Shown here one piece after another: positions 43,776 through 57,037 of a DNA stretch of 64,000 nt; within the stretch, counting starts at the first letter, position 1, and every line of letters begins with the position of its first letter. The stretch is from Nocardiopsis gilva YIM 90087. Its GTDB lineage: Bacteria; Actinomycetota; Actinomycetes; Streptosporangiales; Streptosporangiaceae. Where the stretch lies: the NCBI RefSeq assembly GCF_002263495.1, contig NZ_CP022753.1, positions 1,736,001 to 1,800,000 of the forward strand. Direction: 5' to 3'. Both the position numbers and the translations under genes were made by a program. The notes under the pieces are model-generated. The model was not told the DNA's origin, searched no databases, and saw only the letters and a program-made list of their open reading frames with translations.

Positions 43776-43827
43776 GACAGCCGGGCCCTGCGCCGAACTC
43801 GGTGCGACGGCGCACGGCCCGGCTGTC
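43776..43827 (-). terminator. Terminator between glyA and sdaA
   Basis: GACAGCCGGGCC (43776-43787) pairs with GGCCCGGCTGTC (43816-43827), and inside TGCGCCG (43789-43795) pairs with CGGCGCA (43809-43815). The 52-nt structure follows glyA by about 80 bp and precedes the sdaA start, so it may attenuate sdaA expression. Confidence 0.65.
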
Positions 43828-43908
43828 TGATGACGAGGTATGAGGTCGTGCGGCGGCGAACCGCCGCGCGACCCGATCCCGTTCGCCGGGGGTAGCGGGG
43901 GTGGCCCG

Positions 43909-45180
<1,272 letters not shown>

Positions 45181-45184
45181 GTGA

Positions 45185-45565
45185 TCAGCCCTCGCCTTCG
45201 GTGACCTGGGTGTACTGCTCGGGGGTCAGCAGGTCGGCCGGGTCCTCGGAGAGTTCCACCTTGAAGAGCCAGCCGCGCCCGTAGGGGTCTTCGCCGATGA
45301 TCTCGGGGTTCTCCACCGCGGCCTGGTTGACGTCGACGACCTCGCCGTTCACCGGCGCGTAGATGTCGCTGACGGACTTGGTCGACTCGACCTCGCCGCA
45401 GGTGTCACCGGCCGCTACCGTCGTCCCGGTCTCCGGCGGGTCGACGAAGACGATGTCCCCCAGCGCCTCGGTGGCGAAGGCCGTGATGCCGATGGTGGCG
45501 ACACCATCGTTGATGGCCACCCACTCGTGCTCTTTCGTGTAGTTCAGCTCAGCGGGAACGCTCAA
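45185..45565 (-). CDS. gcvH: Glycine cleavage system H protein
   Basis: The 126-residue lipoyl carrier has lipoylation site K63 in [20 protein letters not shown] and the [10 protein letters not shown] start of the family. TTG 45565 is chosen because GGGGAG lies 5 nt upstream and it gives the usual length; an ATG at 45586 is an alternative. It shuttles the aminomethyl group between P and T proteins. gcvP and the L protein gene are not in this window. Confidence 0.94.
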   Translation of the reverse strand: MSVPAELNYTKEHEWVAINDGVATIGITAFATEALGDIVFVDPPETGTTVAAGDTCGEVESTKSVSDIYAPVNGEVVDVNQAAVENPEIIGEDPYGRGWLFKVELSEDPADLLTPEQYTQVTEGEG

Positions 45566-45728
45566 TTCAACTCCCCAGGAGATCATTCGTTGTCCGGCAC
45601 CGCGCGACACGTCCGCGCGGTCGTGTCCTGCACCATGCGGCTCGTCATCGGCCCCGACAGAGATTCTGCCGGGTCGCCGACGTGGCCCGCACCGCGGCTC
45701 GCGCCCTGGCCCCAGAAGGCCAGGAACA

Positions 45729-46844
45729 TCAGCGATCCCGCTTGTAGAAGGGCAGCTCGACCACGTCGACCGCCTCCGCGCGACCCCGCACGTCCACGGT
45801 GAACTCACCGGAGGCGATGTCGAGGTCGCCGTCGACGTAGGCCATCGCGATCGGCTTGCCCAGCGTAGGGGAGGGGGCGCCACTGGTGATGGACCCCACC
45901 GGCGTTCCCTCCCGCAGGACCTGCTGACCGTTGCGCAGCGGGCGGCGGCCCCGGCCGATGAGGCCGATCAGGCGACGTGTGCGCTCGGTCTCGGCGGCCT
46001 TGGCCAGCGCGGCGCGGCCCACAAAGTCGCCGTCCTTCTCGAACTTGACCACGCGGCCCTGGCCGGCGTCGAAGGGCGTGAGGTCGGCGCTGAGCTCGTT
46101 GCCGTACAGCGGCATCCCCGCCTCCAGGCGCAGCGTGTCGCGCGCGGACAGCCCGGCCGGCACGAGGCCGTAGGGCTCTCCGGCGGTGAGCAGCGCGTCC
46201 CAGACGGCGGGGGCGTCGGAGCCCGGCCGGAGGAAGATCTCGAACCCGTCCTCACCGGTGTAGCCGGTGCGGGCGAGCAGAACGGGGTGGCCGGCCACGG
46301 TGTGGGCGTAGCCCGCGTAGTACTTGATCTCGGAGAGGTCGGCGTCGGTGAGGGGAGCGAGGATCCGCACGGCCTCCGGGCCCTGCAGCGCGATGAGCGC
46401 GTAGTCGGCGGACTGGTCCGCCACCCGGGCGTCGAACCCCGCGACGCGCTCGGTGAGCGCGGCCACGACGGTGTCGTTGTTGGCGGCGTTGGCGACGACT
46501 AGGTACTCCTCCTCGCCGAGGCGGTAGACGATCAGGTCGTCGAGCACCCCGCCGTCCGCGGCGGTGATCATCGTGTAGCGGGCGCGGCCGACCTTGACCT
46601 TGGAGAGGTACCCGGCCAGCGCGTAGTCGAGGAACGCGGCGGCCTGCGGGCCGGTGACGCTGATTTCCCCCATGTGGGACAGGTCGAACAGGCCGGCGCG
46701 CTCGCGCACCGCCTTGTGCTCGGCGGTCTCGCTGCCGTAGCGCAGCGGCATCAGCCACCCGGCGAAGTCGACCAGGGTGGCACCCAGCCGCTCGTGGACC
46801 GCGTTCAGCGGTGTAGTGCGGGGGGCGCTCGTAGGCTCCGTCAT
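45729..46844 (-). CDS. gcvT: Aminomethyltransferase (glycine cleavage T protein)
   Basis: The 371-residue protein starts at ATG 46844 with a GGGAG site. It shows RAGLFDLSHMGEISVTGPQA, the GDHFLL-type folate region equivalents (VNQ... replaced by ARYTMITAADGGVLDDLIV), TGYTGEDGFEIF and LEAGMPLYGNELS. It takes the aminomethyl group from H protein to THF, making methylene-THF and ammonia. It directly follows the glycine riboswitch. The 163-bp gap to gcvH has no gene. Confidence 0.95.
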   Translation of the reverse strand: MTEPTSAPRTTPLNAVHERLGATLVDFAGWLMPLRYGSETAEHKAVRERAGLFDLSHMGEISVTGPQAAAFLDYALAGYLSKVKVGRARYTMITAADGGVLDDLIVYRLGEEEYLVVANAANNDTVVAALTERVAGFDARVADQSADYALIALQGPEAVRILAPLTDADLSEIKYYAGYAHTVAGHPVLLARTGYTGEDGFEIFLRPGSDAPAVWDALLTAGEPYGLVPAGLSARDTLRLEAGMPLYGNELSADLTPFDAGQGRVVKFEKDGDFVGRAALAKAAETERTRRLIGLIGRGRRPLRNGQQVLREGTPVGSITSGAPSPTLGKPIAMAYVDGDLDIASGEFTVDVRGRAEAVDVVELPFYKRDR

Positions 46845-46889
46845 GGGCACTCCCGAGAGGATGGACGTCGTATCTGCAAAGGCGTTGCC

Positions 46890-47090
46890 ATCCTCCCCCT
46901 CTGTCATCGGTGCCTGAGAGCTTCACCCGCGCACGGCGTGGCTTGCACCTTCGGCGAGGAGCGGTGAGCTCCTGCTTTCCAGAGTGGTCTCGCCCGTACG
47001 GTCCTGTGCGCCTGAGAGGTTGTCTTCGGGGAGGAATTGCTCCTTCGGCGGCCCGCGCTGGATGCGCGGGCACTCTCCCGTACGGGGTCA
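46890..47090 (-). promoter_or_regulatory. Tandem glycine riboswitch (gcvT motif)
   Basis: On the minus strand two aptamers occur in series. Aptamer 1 has CGGGAGAG near the 5' end, CGCCGAAGGAGCAA in the centre and CTCTCAGGCGCACAGGACCG at its 3' end (the family hallmark CUCUCAGG). Aptamer 2 has CGCCGAAGGTGCAAGCC and CTCTCAGGCACCGATGACAG. Both end before the gcvT RBS. Glycine binding activates expression of gcvT, gcvH and glyA (known function of the class). Confidence 0.92.
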
Positions 47091-47238
47091 GCAACTACCG
47101 GTCAGCCTAGCAGCGGCGATGACGCGCCCCCAAGGGTGCCCACCGGCAGGCCCCTCCCGGCGATGGCCATGGCGATTCTGTCGAAAAGCCGACGAAAATC
47201 GACAGACTTTCCGTGATCACCGCCGAGAGGCGGGAGCG

Positions 47239-48294
47239 TCAGGCCTTGCGGCGGTTGCGGACGGCTTCGGCCAGCCCGCTCAGGACGCCCTCGGTGGTCT
47301 CCCAGCTCATGCACTTGTCGGTGATGGACTGGCCGTAGGTGAGGTCGGCCGGGTCGTGGAGCTTCTGCGCGCCCTCGATGAGGTTGCTCTCCAGCATCAC
47401 GCCGATGATGCCCTTCTCGCCCCCGGCGATCTGGTCGCCGATGGTGCTGGCCACGCCCGGCTGGCGGGTGTGGTCCTTGCCGCTGTTGGCGTGGCTGGCG
47501 TCGATCATGACGCGGCGGGGCAGGCCCGATTCCTCGATGACGTCGAGCGCCGCGCCGACGCTCTGCGCGTCGAAGTTGGGGCCGGAGCGCCCGCCGCGGA
47601 GGATGACGTGGCAGTCGGAGTTGCCATGGGTCACCACGACCGACCCGGCGCCGCTGGGGTCGATACCGAAGAAGGTGTGCGAGGCGGCGGCAGCGCCGCA
47701 GGCGTCCACCGCGACCTGGACGTCGCCGTCGGTGCCGTTCTTGAAGCCGACCGGCATGCTCAGCCCGCTGCTGAGCTGGCGGTGTACCTGGCTCTCGGTC
47801 GTGCGCGCGCCGATGGCACCCCACGCCACCGCGTCGGCGATGTACTGCGGGGTGATCGGGTCGAGGAACTCGGTGCCGGAGGGGACCCCCAGCGAGCCGA
47901 TGTCGAGGAGCAGCTTGCGGGCGGTGCGCAGCCCGCGGTGGACGTCATAGGTCTCGTCCAGGCCCGGGTCGTTGATCAGGCCCTTCCAGCCGAGAGTGGT
48001 GCGCGGCTTCTCGAAGTAGACGCGCATCACCACGCACAGCTCGCTGCTGAGCGACGGGATGAGGCTCTTGAGGCGGTGCGCGTAGTCGAGCGCGGCGTCG
48101 GGGTCGTGGACCGAACACGGCCCGACGATCACCAGCAGTCGGTCGTCGGTGCCGTCGATGATCCCCTTGATCTCGGCGCGGGCGTCCTCGACGAGGGCGC
48201 TGCGCTTGGGGCCCATGGGCAGCTCGGCCAGGACGTCCTGTGGTGCGACCAGGGGAAGGTAGCTCTCGACCCTGGTGTCGTTGGTGTTCGGCAT
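47239..48294 (-). CDS. Class I 3-deoxy-7-phosphoheptulonate synthase (DAHP synthase)
   Basis: The 351-residue enzyme has LLVIVGPCSVHDPDAALDYAHRL, RVYFEKPRTTLGWKGLINDP, GTEFLDPITPQYI, and MIDASHANSGKDH, the metal and PEP-binding motifs of AroG/F/H-type enzymes. It catalyses the first shikimate step, PEP plus erythrose-4-phosphate. Most actinobacteria rely on the plant-type class II enzyme, so a class I copy is a second isozyme or belongs to secondary metabolism. No other aro gene is adjacent. Confidence 0.93.
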   Translation of the reverse strand: MPNTNDTRVESYLPLVAPQDVLAELPMGPKRSALVEDARAEIKGIIDGTDDRLLVIVGPCSVHDPDAALDYAHRLKSLIPSLSSELCVVMRVYFEKPRTTLGWKGLINDPGLDETYDVHRGLRTARKLLLDIGSLGVPSGTEFLDPITPQYIADAVAWGAIGARTTESQVHRQLSSGLSMPVGFKNGTDGDVQVAVDACGAAAASHTFFGIDPSGAGSVVVTHGNSDCHVILRGGRSGPNFDAQSVGAALDVIEESGLPRRVMIDASHANSGKDHTRQPGVASTIGDQIAGGEKGIIGVMLESNLIEGAQKLHDPADLTYGQSITDKCMSWETTEGVLSGLAEAVRNRRKA

Positions 48295-48418
48295 GCCGTT
48301 CCTCTATCCCTCATCCCCGGTTGGCCTTCGGCAACCCTAACGCTACGGAACTGTCGAGACTTCCGATGGCCCTCGATTGTGGTGCGGGTCATCGGTGCTG
48401 ATCACGGGGGACAGGAAT

Positions 48419-48443
48419 GCGCCCGCCCGGCCCGTCCGGGCGC
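48419..48443 (-). terminator. Probable terminator of the acyl-CoA synthetase gene
   Basis: GCGCCCG (48419-48425) pairs with CGGGCGC (48437-48443) around an 11-nt loop, about 58 bp past the stop of the leftward synthetase. No U-run. Confidence 0.4.
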
Positions 48444-48500
48444 GCGTGTCGCCCCCCGCCGGCCGCCGTCGGCCTCGTCGGTGCTGTCCTTGCTCATTGC

Positions 48501-51411
<2,911 letters not shown>

Positions 51412-51530
51412 CAGCGGGTCGGGGATCGTCGGACGGACACGACCCGACAAATAGGGGTGGGCGGGGCGCGATCACCCGCATGGTGCGCGACTAAGCTCGG
51501 AGGAAAACGCGAGTGAGTGAGGAGCGCCAC

Positions 51531-51722
51531 ATGCGGGTGAAGGTGGACTTCGATCGTTGCGAGAGCAACGCGGTCTGCATGGGCATCCTGCCCGAGGTGT
51601 TCGAGGTTCGCGACGACGACTTCCTCTACATCCTGCAGGAGGAGCCGCCCGAGGAACTCCGCGACAAAGTGGAGGAATGCGTACGGATGTGTCCCAAACA
51701 GGCCATCAGCGTCGAGGACTGA
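51531..51722 (+). CDS. Small [3Fe-4S] ferredoxin
   Basis: The 63-residue protein starts at ATG 51531 (GAGGAG site). Cysteines in DRCESNAVCMGILP (C-x5-C) and CVRMCPK are the ligands of a single 3Fe-4S cluster, as in ferredoxins serving cytochromes P450. The C-terminus overlaps the convergent ferredoxin reductase gene by 17 bp. Partner is probably that reductase plus a P450 elsewhere; none is in this window. Confidence 0.9.
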   Translation: MRVKVDFDRCESNAVCMGILPEVFEVRDDDFLYILQEEPPEELRDKVEECVRMCPKQAISVED

Positions 51723-52926
51723 ACCCGGCCGCCGCCAGGGCGTCGTCCCACGCCGTCGGCTTCTCCAGGAGCGCGCGGTAGCGCATGGTCTTCGGTGTGG
51801 AGCGCAGGCCCAGGACGCCGATGAGTTGTCCGGACCGTCCGAGGAACGCCACGAACTTGCGGTCCTCGGGCGATCCGTGCACGAACTCCACGGTGTCGGC
51901 CGGTGCGGCCTGGCCGAGCAGCTGGATTTTCATCCCGTACTGGTCGGACCAGAAATAGGGCACCGGGGTGTAGTCGCGCCGGTCGGTACCGCTCTCCCCG
52001 GCGAGCAGGTTGTGCGCTGCGACGACCGCCTGCTCCCCGGCGTTGGTCCAGTGCTCCAGGCGGACCCGGCCGCCGTAGCGCGGGTGCGGCCAGTTCGCCA
52101 GGTCCCCGACCGCGTACACGTCCGGCACGGTCGTCGCGACCTGGGCGTCGCACAGCACCGCGCCGCCCTCGTCCAGCTTGACCCCCGACCCCGCCAGCCA
52201 CTCGGTGTTCAGCTCCACCCCGAGCCCGGCCACGACCAGCGACGCCTCGATCGCGCTGCCGTCGGCCAGCAGCACCCGCTCTACGCGGCCCTCGCCCTCG
52301 AACCCGGTGACGCCGACGCCCAGCCGCACGTCCACCCCGCTGTCGCGGTGCAGGTCGGTCAGGACCGTGCCGATGCGCGGGTCGACGACCCGGGTCAGCG
52401 GCGTGGGCTCCGCCTCGACCAGCGTCACTTCCCAACCGCACGCCCGAGCGCTGGCCGCGACCTCGGATCCGATGAACCCGGCGCCGACGACCACGACGTG
52501 CCCGCCAGGTTCGGTGAATGCGGCGCGCACCGCCTCGGCGTCCTCGAGCGAGCGCAGCGTGTGCACGCCCGCCAGGTCGGTGCGGGGACGGCGGGCGCGC
52601 GCCCCCGTCGCGATGACGAGGCCGTCGTAGTCCACCCGGGCGCCGTCGTCGAGCAGGACCGCCTTCTCGTCGGTGAGCAGCCGCTCGGCGCGGCGCCCGA
52701 GCCGCAGGTCCAGGCCGAGCGCGTCGATCGCGGCGTCCTCGCGCAGGGGGAGGCTTTTCGGCGTGCCCTTGCCGGTGAGGACCTCCTTGGACAGCGGGGG
52801 CCGGGAGTAGGGGCGGTGGGGTTCGTCGCCGATCAGCGTGACCGTGCCGTCGAACCCGGCGTCGCGCAGTGCCTCCGCCGTGTGCAGTCCGGCCATGCCC
52901 GCTCCGACGATGACGATGTCGCGCAT
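51706..52926 (-). CDS. FAD-dependent NAD(P)H:ferredoxin reductase (rubredoxin/putidaredoxin reductase type)
   Basis: The 406-residue flavoprotein has the FAD GxGxxG motif VIVGAGMAGLHTAEAL, the second NAD-binding GAGFIGSEVAASARACG, the FAD-binding AVGDLANWPH, and a C-terminal reductase domain (FWSDQYGMKIQLLG). It would pass electrons from NAD(P)H to the adjacent ferredoxin. ATG 52926 is taken; a TTG/GTG-type upstream extension to 53016 is less likely. Confidence 0.9.
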   Translation of the reverse strand: MRDIVIVGAGMAGLHTAEALRDAGFDGTVTLIGDEPHRPYSRPPLSKEVLTGKGTPKSLPLREDAAIDALGLDLRLGRRAERLLTDEKAVLLDDGARVDYDGLVIATGARARRPRTDLAGVHTLRSLEDAEAVRAAFTEPGGHVVVVGAGFIGSEVAASARACGWEVTLVEAEPTPLTRVVDPRIGTVLTDLHRDSGVDVRLGVGVTGFEGEGRVERVLLADGSAIEASLVVAGLGVELNTEWLAGSGVKLDEGGAVLCDAQVATTVPDVYAVGDLANWPHPRYGGRVRLEHWTNAGEQAVVAAHNLLAGESGTDRRDYTPVPYFWSDQYGMKIQLLGQAAPADTVEFVHGSPEDRKFVAFLGRSGQLIGVLGLRSTPKTMRYRALLEKPTAWDDALAAAGFSPRR

Positions 52927-53051
52927 GCGGTGCGTTCCGCCCTTTCCCTCGTGCACTGACCCGTGCCTCCGGGGCCGTCCCGTTGAGGCCTCGTGAATGC
53001 TCAACGAGCGGTGCACCGGGGGGATTCCCGCGCGGCGGGCGCGAACGGACC

Positions 53052-54020
53052 CTACTCGGCGATCGGCCGGATCTCGCCCACCGGCTCCCCGCCGCCGAGA
53101 ACGGGGGCGGACAGCATGTCCTCCACCGGGGTGATGTCGACACCGAGCGCGCGCAGCGCGGTCAGACCCACCATGGTGCGCGAGCGCGCCTTCGGGTCGC
53201 CGTCGCTCATCTTCACCGCGACGGTCTCGCCGGTGGGCGCGGCCACGACGATGACGCCCTCGGCGCCGATCTTGGAGATCACTCCCGGCATGCGGCGCAT
53301 CAGCGTGGTGTCGTCGCGACCCTCACCGGCCACGTACTCCGGGAAGTCGCGCATCGCCCGCACGACCGCGGCCTCGTGGCTGTCCTCGGGAGACCGGACC
53401 ATCGCCTGGATCCCCCGGGCCAGGCCGATCAGGGAGACGGCCAGCTGCGGCGCTCCGCAGCCGTCGACCGCGGTGTGGGCGATCGGCTCGCCGCACTTCT
53501 CCTCCAGGGTCGCGCGGACCATCCGCTGCAGGGGGTGGTCGGGGGCGAGGTAGGTCGCGGTGTCCCAGCCCTGCGCGACGCAGGCGCCGAGCATGGCGGC
53601 GTGCTTGCCGGAGCAGTTCATGTGCAGGCGGGTCGGCTCGCCGCCGGCGATCGTCAGCTCCCTGCGGGCCTGCGGCCCCAGCGGCCAGTCGGTGGGGCAG
53701 CCCAGCGCGTCGGGCGTCAGGCCGGACTCGGCGAGCATCTTCTCCGCGAGGGTGGTGTGGATCTGCTCACCGTTGTGGCTCCCGGCGGCGATCGCGATCT
53801 GCGCGCCGGCGATCGGGGCCCCGGCACGCAGGGACGCCAGCGCCTGGAACGGCTTGGCGGAGGAACGCGGGAACATGGGAGCCTGGATGTCACCGCGCGC
53901 GTAGGCGACCTCACCGGAGGCCGTGAGCCCGACGACCGTGCCGAAGTGCACACCCTCGCGCAGCCCGGACCGAACGATCTCGGCGAGCGGGGCGTAGACG
54001 GACTGCTGCGTTGCGGGCAT
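53052..54020 (-). CDS. Asparaginase (PF06089 type, Rhizobium-like thermolabile family)
   Basis: The 322-residue protein has the PF06089 signature: FPRSSAKPFQALASLRAG, SHNGEQIHTT, MNCSGKHAAMLGACVAQGWD, VDGCGAPQLAVSLIGLARG and MPGVISKIGAEGV. It hydrolyses L-asparagine to aspartate and ammonia in the cytosol and is unrelated to E. coli AnsB. ATG 54020 follows AGGAG. It is divergent from the exonuclease gene. Confidence 0.9.
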   Translation of the reverse strand: MPATQQSVYAPLAEIVRSGLREGVHFGTVVGLTASGEVAYARGDIQAPMFPRSSAKPFQALASLRAGAPIAGAQIAIAAGSHNGEQIHTTLAEKMLAESGLTPDALGCPTDWPLGPQARRELTIAGGEPTRLHMNCSGKHAAMLGACVAQGWDTATYLAPDHPLQRMVRATLEEKCGEPIAHTAVDGCGAPQLAVSLIGLARGIQAMVRSPEDSHEAAVVRAMRDFPEYVAGEGRDDTTLMRRMPGVISKIGAEGVIVVAAPTGETVAVKMSDGDPKARSRTMVGLTALRALGVDITPVEDMLSAPVLGGGEPVGEIRPIAE

Positions 54021-54247
54021 GGGGTCTCCTGGCGCCGGTGGGATGCGTAGGGGTGCCGACACGGTGGTGCTCGGGTCCTACATCGGATGATGTGGCGGGG
54101 TGCCGGCCATGAGGATAAACGCGCACACAGGCCACTCTCATCCCGCGGGTGCCGTAAGGTCGGTCCCTGACCTGATCGACACGACACCGGCGGGCAATCC
54201 GGGTCGCAGCCCAACAGGTCGGAACCACCGAGACGAGCAGACAGGGG

Positions 54248-55186
54248 ATGGTCGACGTGCCCGACGAAGGCCGCGCCGGTTCGCGGGCATTCCGCAGGGG
54301 CGCCCTCACCCGGAGCCGGTCGGCGGGCCGCTGCGCCAAGGAGCTCGACTACGCCGTGGTCGACGTGGAGACCACCGGCCTCGACCCGGACCAGGGCGCG
54401 CGGGTCTGCGAGATCGCGGTGGTGCGGATGCGCGGCGACGGCACGGTGACACGCGAGCTCAACACGCTCGTCAACCCTGGAGTTCCGGTCACCGGCCAGG
54501 AGTTCCACAGCATCGGGGCGAGCGACGTCATCGGCGCGCCGCAGGCCGCCGACCTCGTCGGCATCCTCGCCGAGCTGTTCTCCGGGGCCGTGGTCGTCGG
54601 ACACAAACTCGACTTCGAGGGGGCGTTCCTGGCCGCCGAGTTCGTCCCGGCCGGGCTCCCCGCCGACCTGCCGGGTCTATGCACCCTGCGTACCCTGCGC
54701 TCGCAGGTCGACCTGGACCGCTACGCCCTGCCGCGGGCCAGCCACACCCTCACCGGCCACTGGCCCAGCGGACAGCACACGGCGCTCGGCGACGCCCGTG
54801 CCTGCGCCCAGCTGCTGGCCGAGCTGCTGTACAACGCGCCCGGTGAACTCCGCTACGTCGGCCCCGACCCCAAGCGGCTGACCGGGGCAGAGAGCGGAGA
54901 AACAGTCCGGCTCAAACCGCGCACGCCGGTGGCGCGCGGTCTGCGGCTGTCCGCGGTCCGCGAGGGCGCGGCCCGGCCTCTGGCGCCGTGGCCGAGCCGC
55001 TGGCGGCCGCTGGAGTTCGACCCCGCCCTGTGCGGGGGCAGGTTCGGCGCGGTCGAACGAGGGCTGGCCACGCAGGACGCGCGGCGCCGTGCGGTGACCC
55101 GGGACGCGCTGGCGGCCTCGGCCGCGTTGGCGGGCGTGGCGGCGTCGACGGCCGCCGCCCGGATGCTGCTGCGCCGCTTGGGCTGA
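54248..55186 (+). CDS. DEDDh 3'-5' exonuclease
   Basis: The 312-residue protein has an exonuclease domain (about 35-195): ExoI VVDVETTGLDPDQGARVCEI, ExoII VVGHKLDFEGAFLAAEF (D present, N replaced by K in HKxxF) and ExoIII HTALGDARACAQLLAE with catalytic His and Asp. The C-terminal ~110 residues are Arg/Ala-rich and not part of the domain. It may proofread or degrade nucleic acid like the DnaQ epsilon family. The K-for-N change in motif II is unusual. Confidence 0.85.
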   Translation: MVDVPDEGRAGSRAFRRGALTRSRSAGRCAKELDYAVVDVETTGLDPDQGARVCEIAVVRMRGDGTVTRELNTLVNPGVPVTGQEFHSIGASDVIGAPQAADLVGILAELFSGAVVVGHKLDFEGAFLAAEFVPAGLPADLPGLCTLRTLRSQVDLDRYALPRASHTLTGHWPSGQHTALGDARACAQLLAELLYNAPGELRYVGPDPKRLTGAESGETVRLKPRTPVARGLRLSAVREGAARPLAPWPSRWRPLEFDPALCGGRFGAVERGLATQDARRRAVTRDALAASAALAGVAASTAAARMLLRRLG

Positions 55187-55221
55187 GTCGGCCGGGGCCG
55201 GTCAGGCGGTCGGCCGGTCCC

Positions 55222-55497
55222 TCACGACCCCGACAGGGCGAGGAAGAAGGCCGCGATCAGCACGCTGCCGCCCACCGTGGTGAGGACGGCGCGACCGGTC
55301 TCGGTGAGGCGGGCGGGAACGAACGCCAGACGCGGACCCCGCTGCGTGGCGCGGGGGCGGTGCGGGGGTGCGGCCACACGGCCGTTCCGTTCGGCCGCGC
55401 GCGGTGTGCCGGGGGTGGCGGGCACCAGCCGCGGAACACGGTTGAACATAGCGATGCAGACCAGGGCGGCACCGGCCAGGATGAGCACGAGGGACAC
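55222..55497 (-). CDS. Small two-helix membrane protein, unknown function
   Basis: From GTG 55497 the gene encodes 91 residues with hydrophobic segments at both ends (SLVLILAGAALVCIAMF, VLTTVGGSVLIAAFFLAL) and a basic Arg/Pro-rich loop between. It has a Ser/Gly tail. No recognised family. It converges on the exonuclease gene. Confidence 0.5.
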   Translation of the reverse strand: MSLVLILAGAALVCIAMFNRVPRLVPATPGTPRAAERNGRVAAPPHRPRATQRGPRLAFVPARLTETGRAVLTTVGGSVLIAAFFLALSGS

Positions 55498-55638
55498 GTC
55501 TCGGCGGCCTTTGCGGGACGAGGGGTGGACACCAACGGTGGCCGATTCTCCCGCACTGCGCGGCCGGTGGGGAGAGGCGGGTTCGGATGCCGCCGGTTAC
55601 GGCCGTGCCTCAATGACACTGGGTGGTCACGGAGCGCA

Positions 55639-56295
55639 CTATTCTTCACGCTCGGTAGTGGCCCGTGGGGTTGCCGACACGTAGCGCTGCACCTTGTCCT
55701 CGGTGACGCCGAGCGCCCGCAGGGTGAACGCCGAGACCAGGACATGCGCCTCGGCGATGCTGACCTCGCCGCGCACCAGCGGCACGCGCTGTGCGCCGAT
55801 CATCGTCAGCACCAGCCGCGCGGTGGCCTCCACGGGGAAGTCCGCGAACTCCCCGGCCTCGACTCCATCGCGCAGGATCTGCACGAGCAGCCGCTGCATG
55901 GGCGCGACGTGGTCGGCCAGCGCCTGGTAGGCGTCGGGGCCCAGGCTGGCCCCCAGCTCGGCGGCGGCCGGGTGCGGGTGCTCGGCGATCCCCTCCAGCT
56001 GGAAGCGGACGAACGCGGAGAGCCGCTCGGCCGCCGAGGCGTCGCTGGGCAGCTCCTGGCTGTAGCGGTCGACGAAGCCGTGGGTGACCTGCTCGGTGAA
56101 GGCGAGCAGCAGCGCCGCCTTGTCCGGGAAGTAGTTGTACAGGGCCGTGCGCGTGATGCCCGCTTCTGCTGCGACGTCGGTCATGGAGATGCCGTCGATC
56201 CCCTGGGTGCGCGTGAGGGTGGCCACCGCCTCCAGGATGCGCTCGCGGGTCTGGGCGCGGTGGGCGGCGATCGTCGGAGCGGAGATCTTGGGCAT
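55639..56295 (-). CDS. TetR-family transcriptional regulator
   Basis: The 218-residue protein has an N-terminal HTH (RERILEAVATLTRTQGIDGI, MTDVAAEAGITRTALYNYFPDKAALL, residues 15-65) and an all-helical ligand domain. It lies 19 bp downstream of the heme oxygenase gene on the same strand, so the two form an operon and it probably represses it. The palindrome upstream of the heme oxygenase (57075-57087) is the best candidate operator. Confidence 0.88.
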   Translation of the reverse strand: MPKISAPTIAAHRAQTRERILEAVATLTRTQGIDGISMTDVAAEAGITRTALYNYFPDKAALLLAFTEQVTHGFVDRYSQELPSDASAAERLSAFVRFQLEGIAEHPHPAAAELGASLGPDAYQALADHVAPMQRLLVQILRDGVEAGEFADFPVEATARLVLTMIGAQRVPLVRGEVSIAEAHVLVSAFTLRALGVTEDKVQRYVSATPRATTEREE

Positions 56296-56314
56296 GGCCC
56301 TATGGTGACATGAC

Positions 56315-57037
56315 TCAGGCCGCCGCCCCAGGGGCGTGATCGCGGCCGAGGTCGGCGAGGACCTCCACGTTGAGCTGGTAGGCCAGCTGGGTCTCGCGCA
56401 CGATCCGGCGCCGGGCCGCCTCGTCCAGGTCGAGGGCGTCCAGTCGGGACCGGTAGGTGTCCTTGAACCGGGGCAGGCTCGTCAGCTCGTCGAAGACATA
56501 GAACGACACGCCCGCCGCGTCGGTGAGGCCGTAACTGCGCATCGCGATCTTGCGGATGAACTGGCCGCCGGAGAGGTCGCCGATGTAGCGCGTGTAGTGG
56601 TGGGCGACGTAGCCGCCCGGTTCGTCGGCCATCTGCTCGATGCGCGCCACATACGTGCGCGTGGGCGCGGAGGGGGCGATGCGGTCGCGCCAGTCGGGCC
56701 CGTAGAGCTCGGCGAGGTCCCGCCGCAGCGCCGGGACGCGGAAGAGCTGGGGGAACACCACGCGCCCGGCGATGGGGTCGTCGGCCAGGGCGCGGCCGAC
56801 CTCCTCCAGCGCCACGTAGGCGAAGTAGTGCTGGGCGACCATCGCGGCGTACCCGTCCCGGGAGAGCGTGCCGTCCAGGAGCGCCTGGGTGAACCCGTGC
56901 TCCTCGGCCGTCGTGTGGTGCGCCCAGGTCGCGGCCTTCAGCTCGGCGGAGAAGGGCGCTGAGGAGGATGAGGAATCTGGGGATCCGGGGGACTCGGGGG
57001 TCGGTTCCGTCGCCGCCGCGCGCTGATGACTCTCCAC
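56315..57037 (-). CDS. Heme oxygenase (biliverdin-producing)
   Basis: The 240-residue protein starts at GTG 57037 (GAGGGAGC site) and has the heme-ligand helix LKAATWAHHTTAEEHGF (proximal H41), and distal-helix glycine motif YIGDLSGGQFIRKIAMRSY. The N-terminal ~25 residues are a Ser/Pro-rich disordered tail. It degrades heme to biliverdin, CO and iron, releasing iron for the cell. It is controlled by the downstream TetR gene, not by an obvious iron box. Confidence 0.88.
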   Translation of the reverse strand: MESHQRAAATEPTPESPGSPDSSSSSAPFSAELKAATWAHHTTAEEHGFTQALLDGTLSRDGYAAMVAQHYFAYVALEEVGRALADDPIAGRVVFPQLFRVPALRRDLAELYGPDWRDRIAPSAPTRTYVARIEQMADEPGGYVAHHYTRYIGDLSGGQFIRKIAMRSYGLTDAAGVSFYVFDELTSLPRFKDTYRSRLDALDLDEAARRRIVRETQLAYQLNVEVLADLGRDHAPGAAA

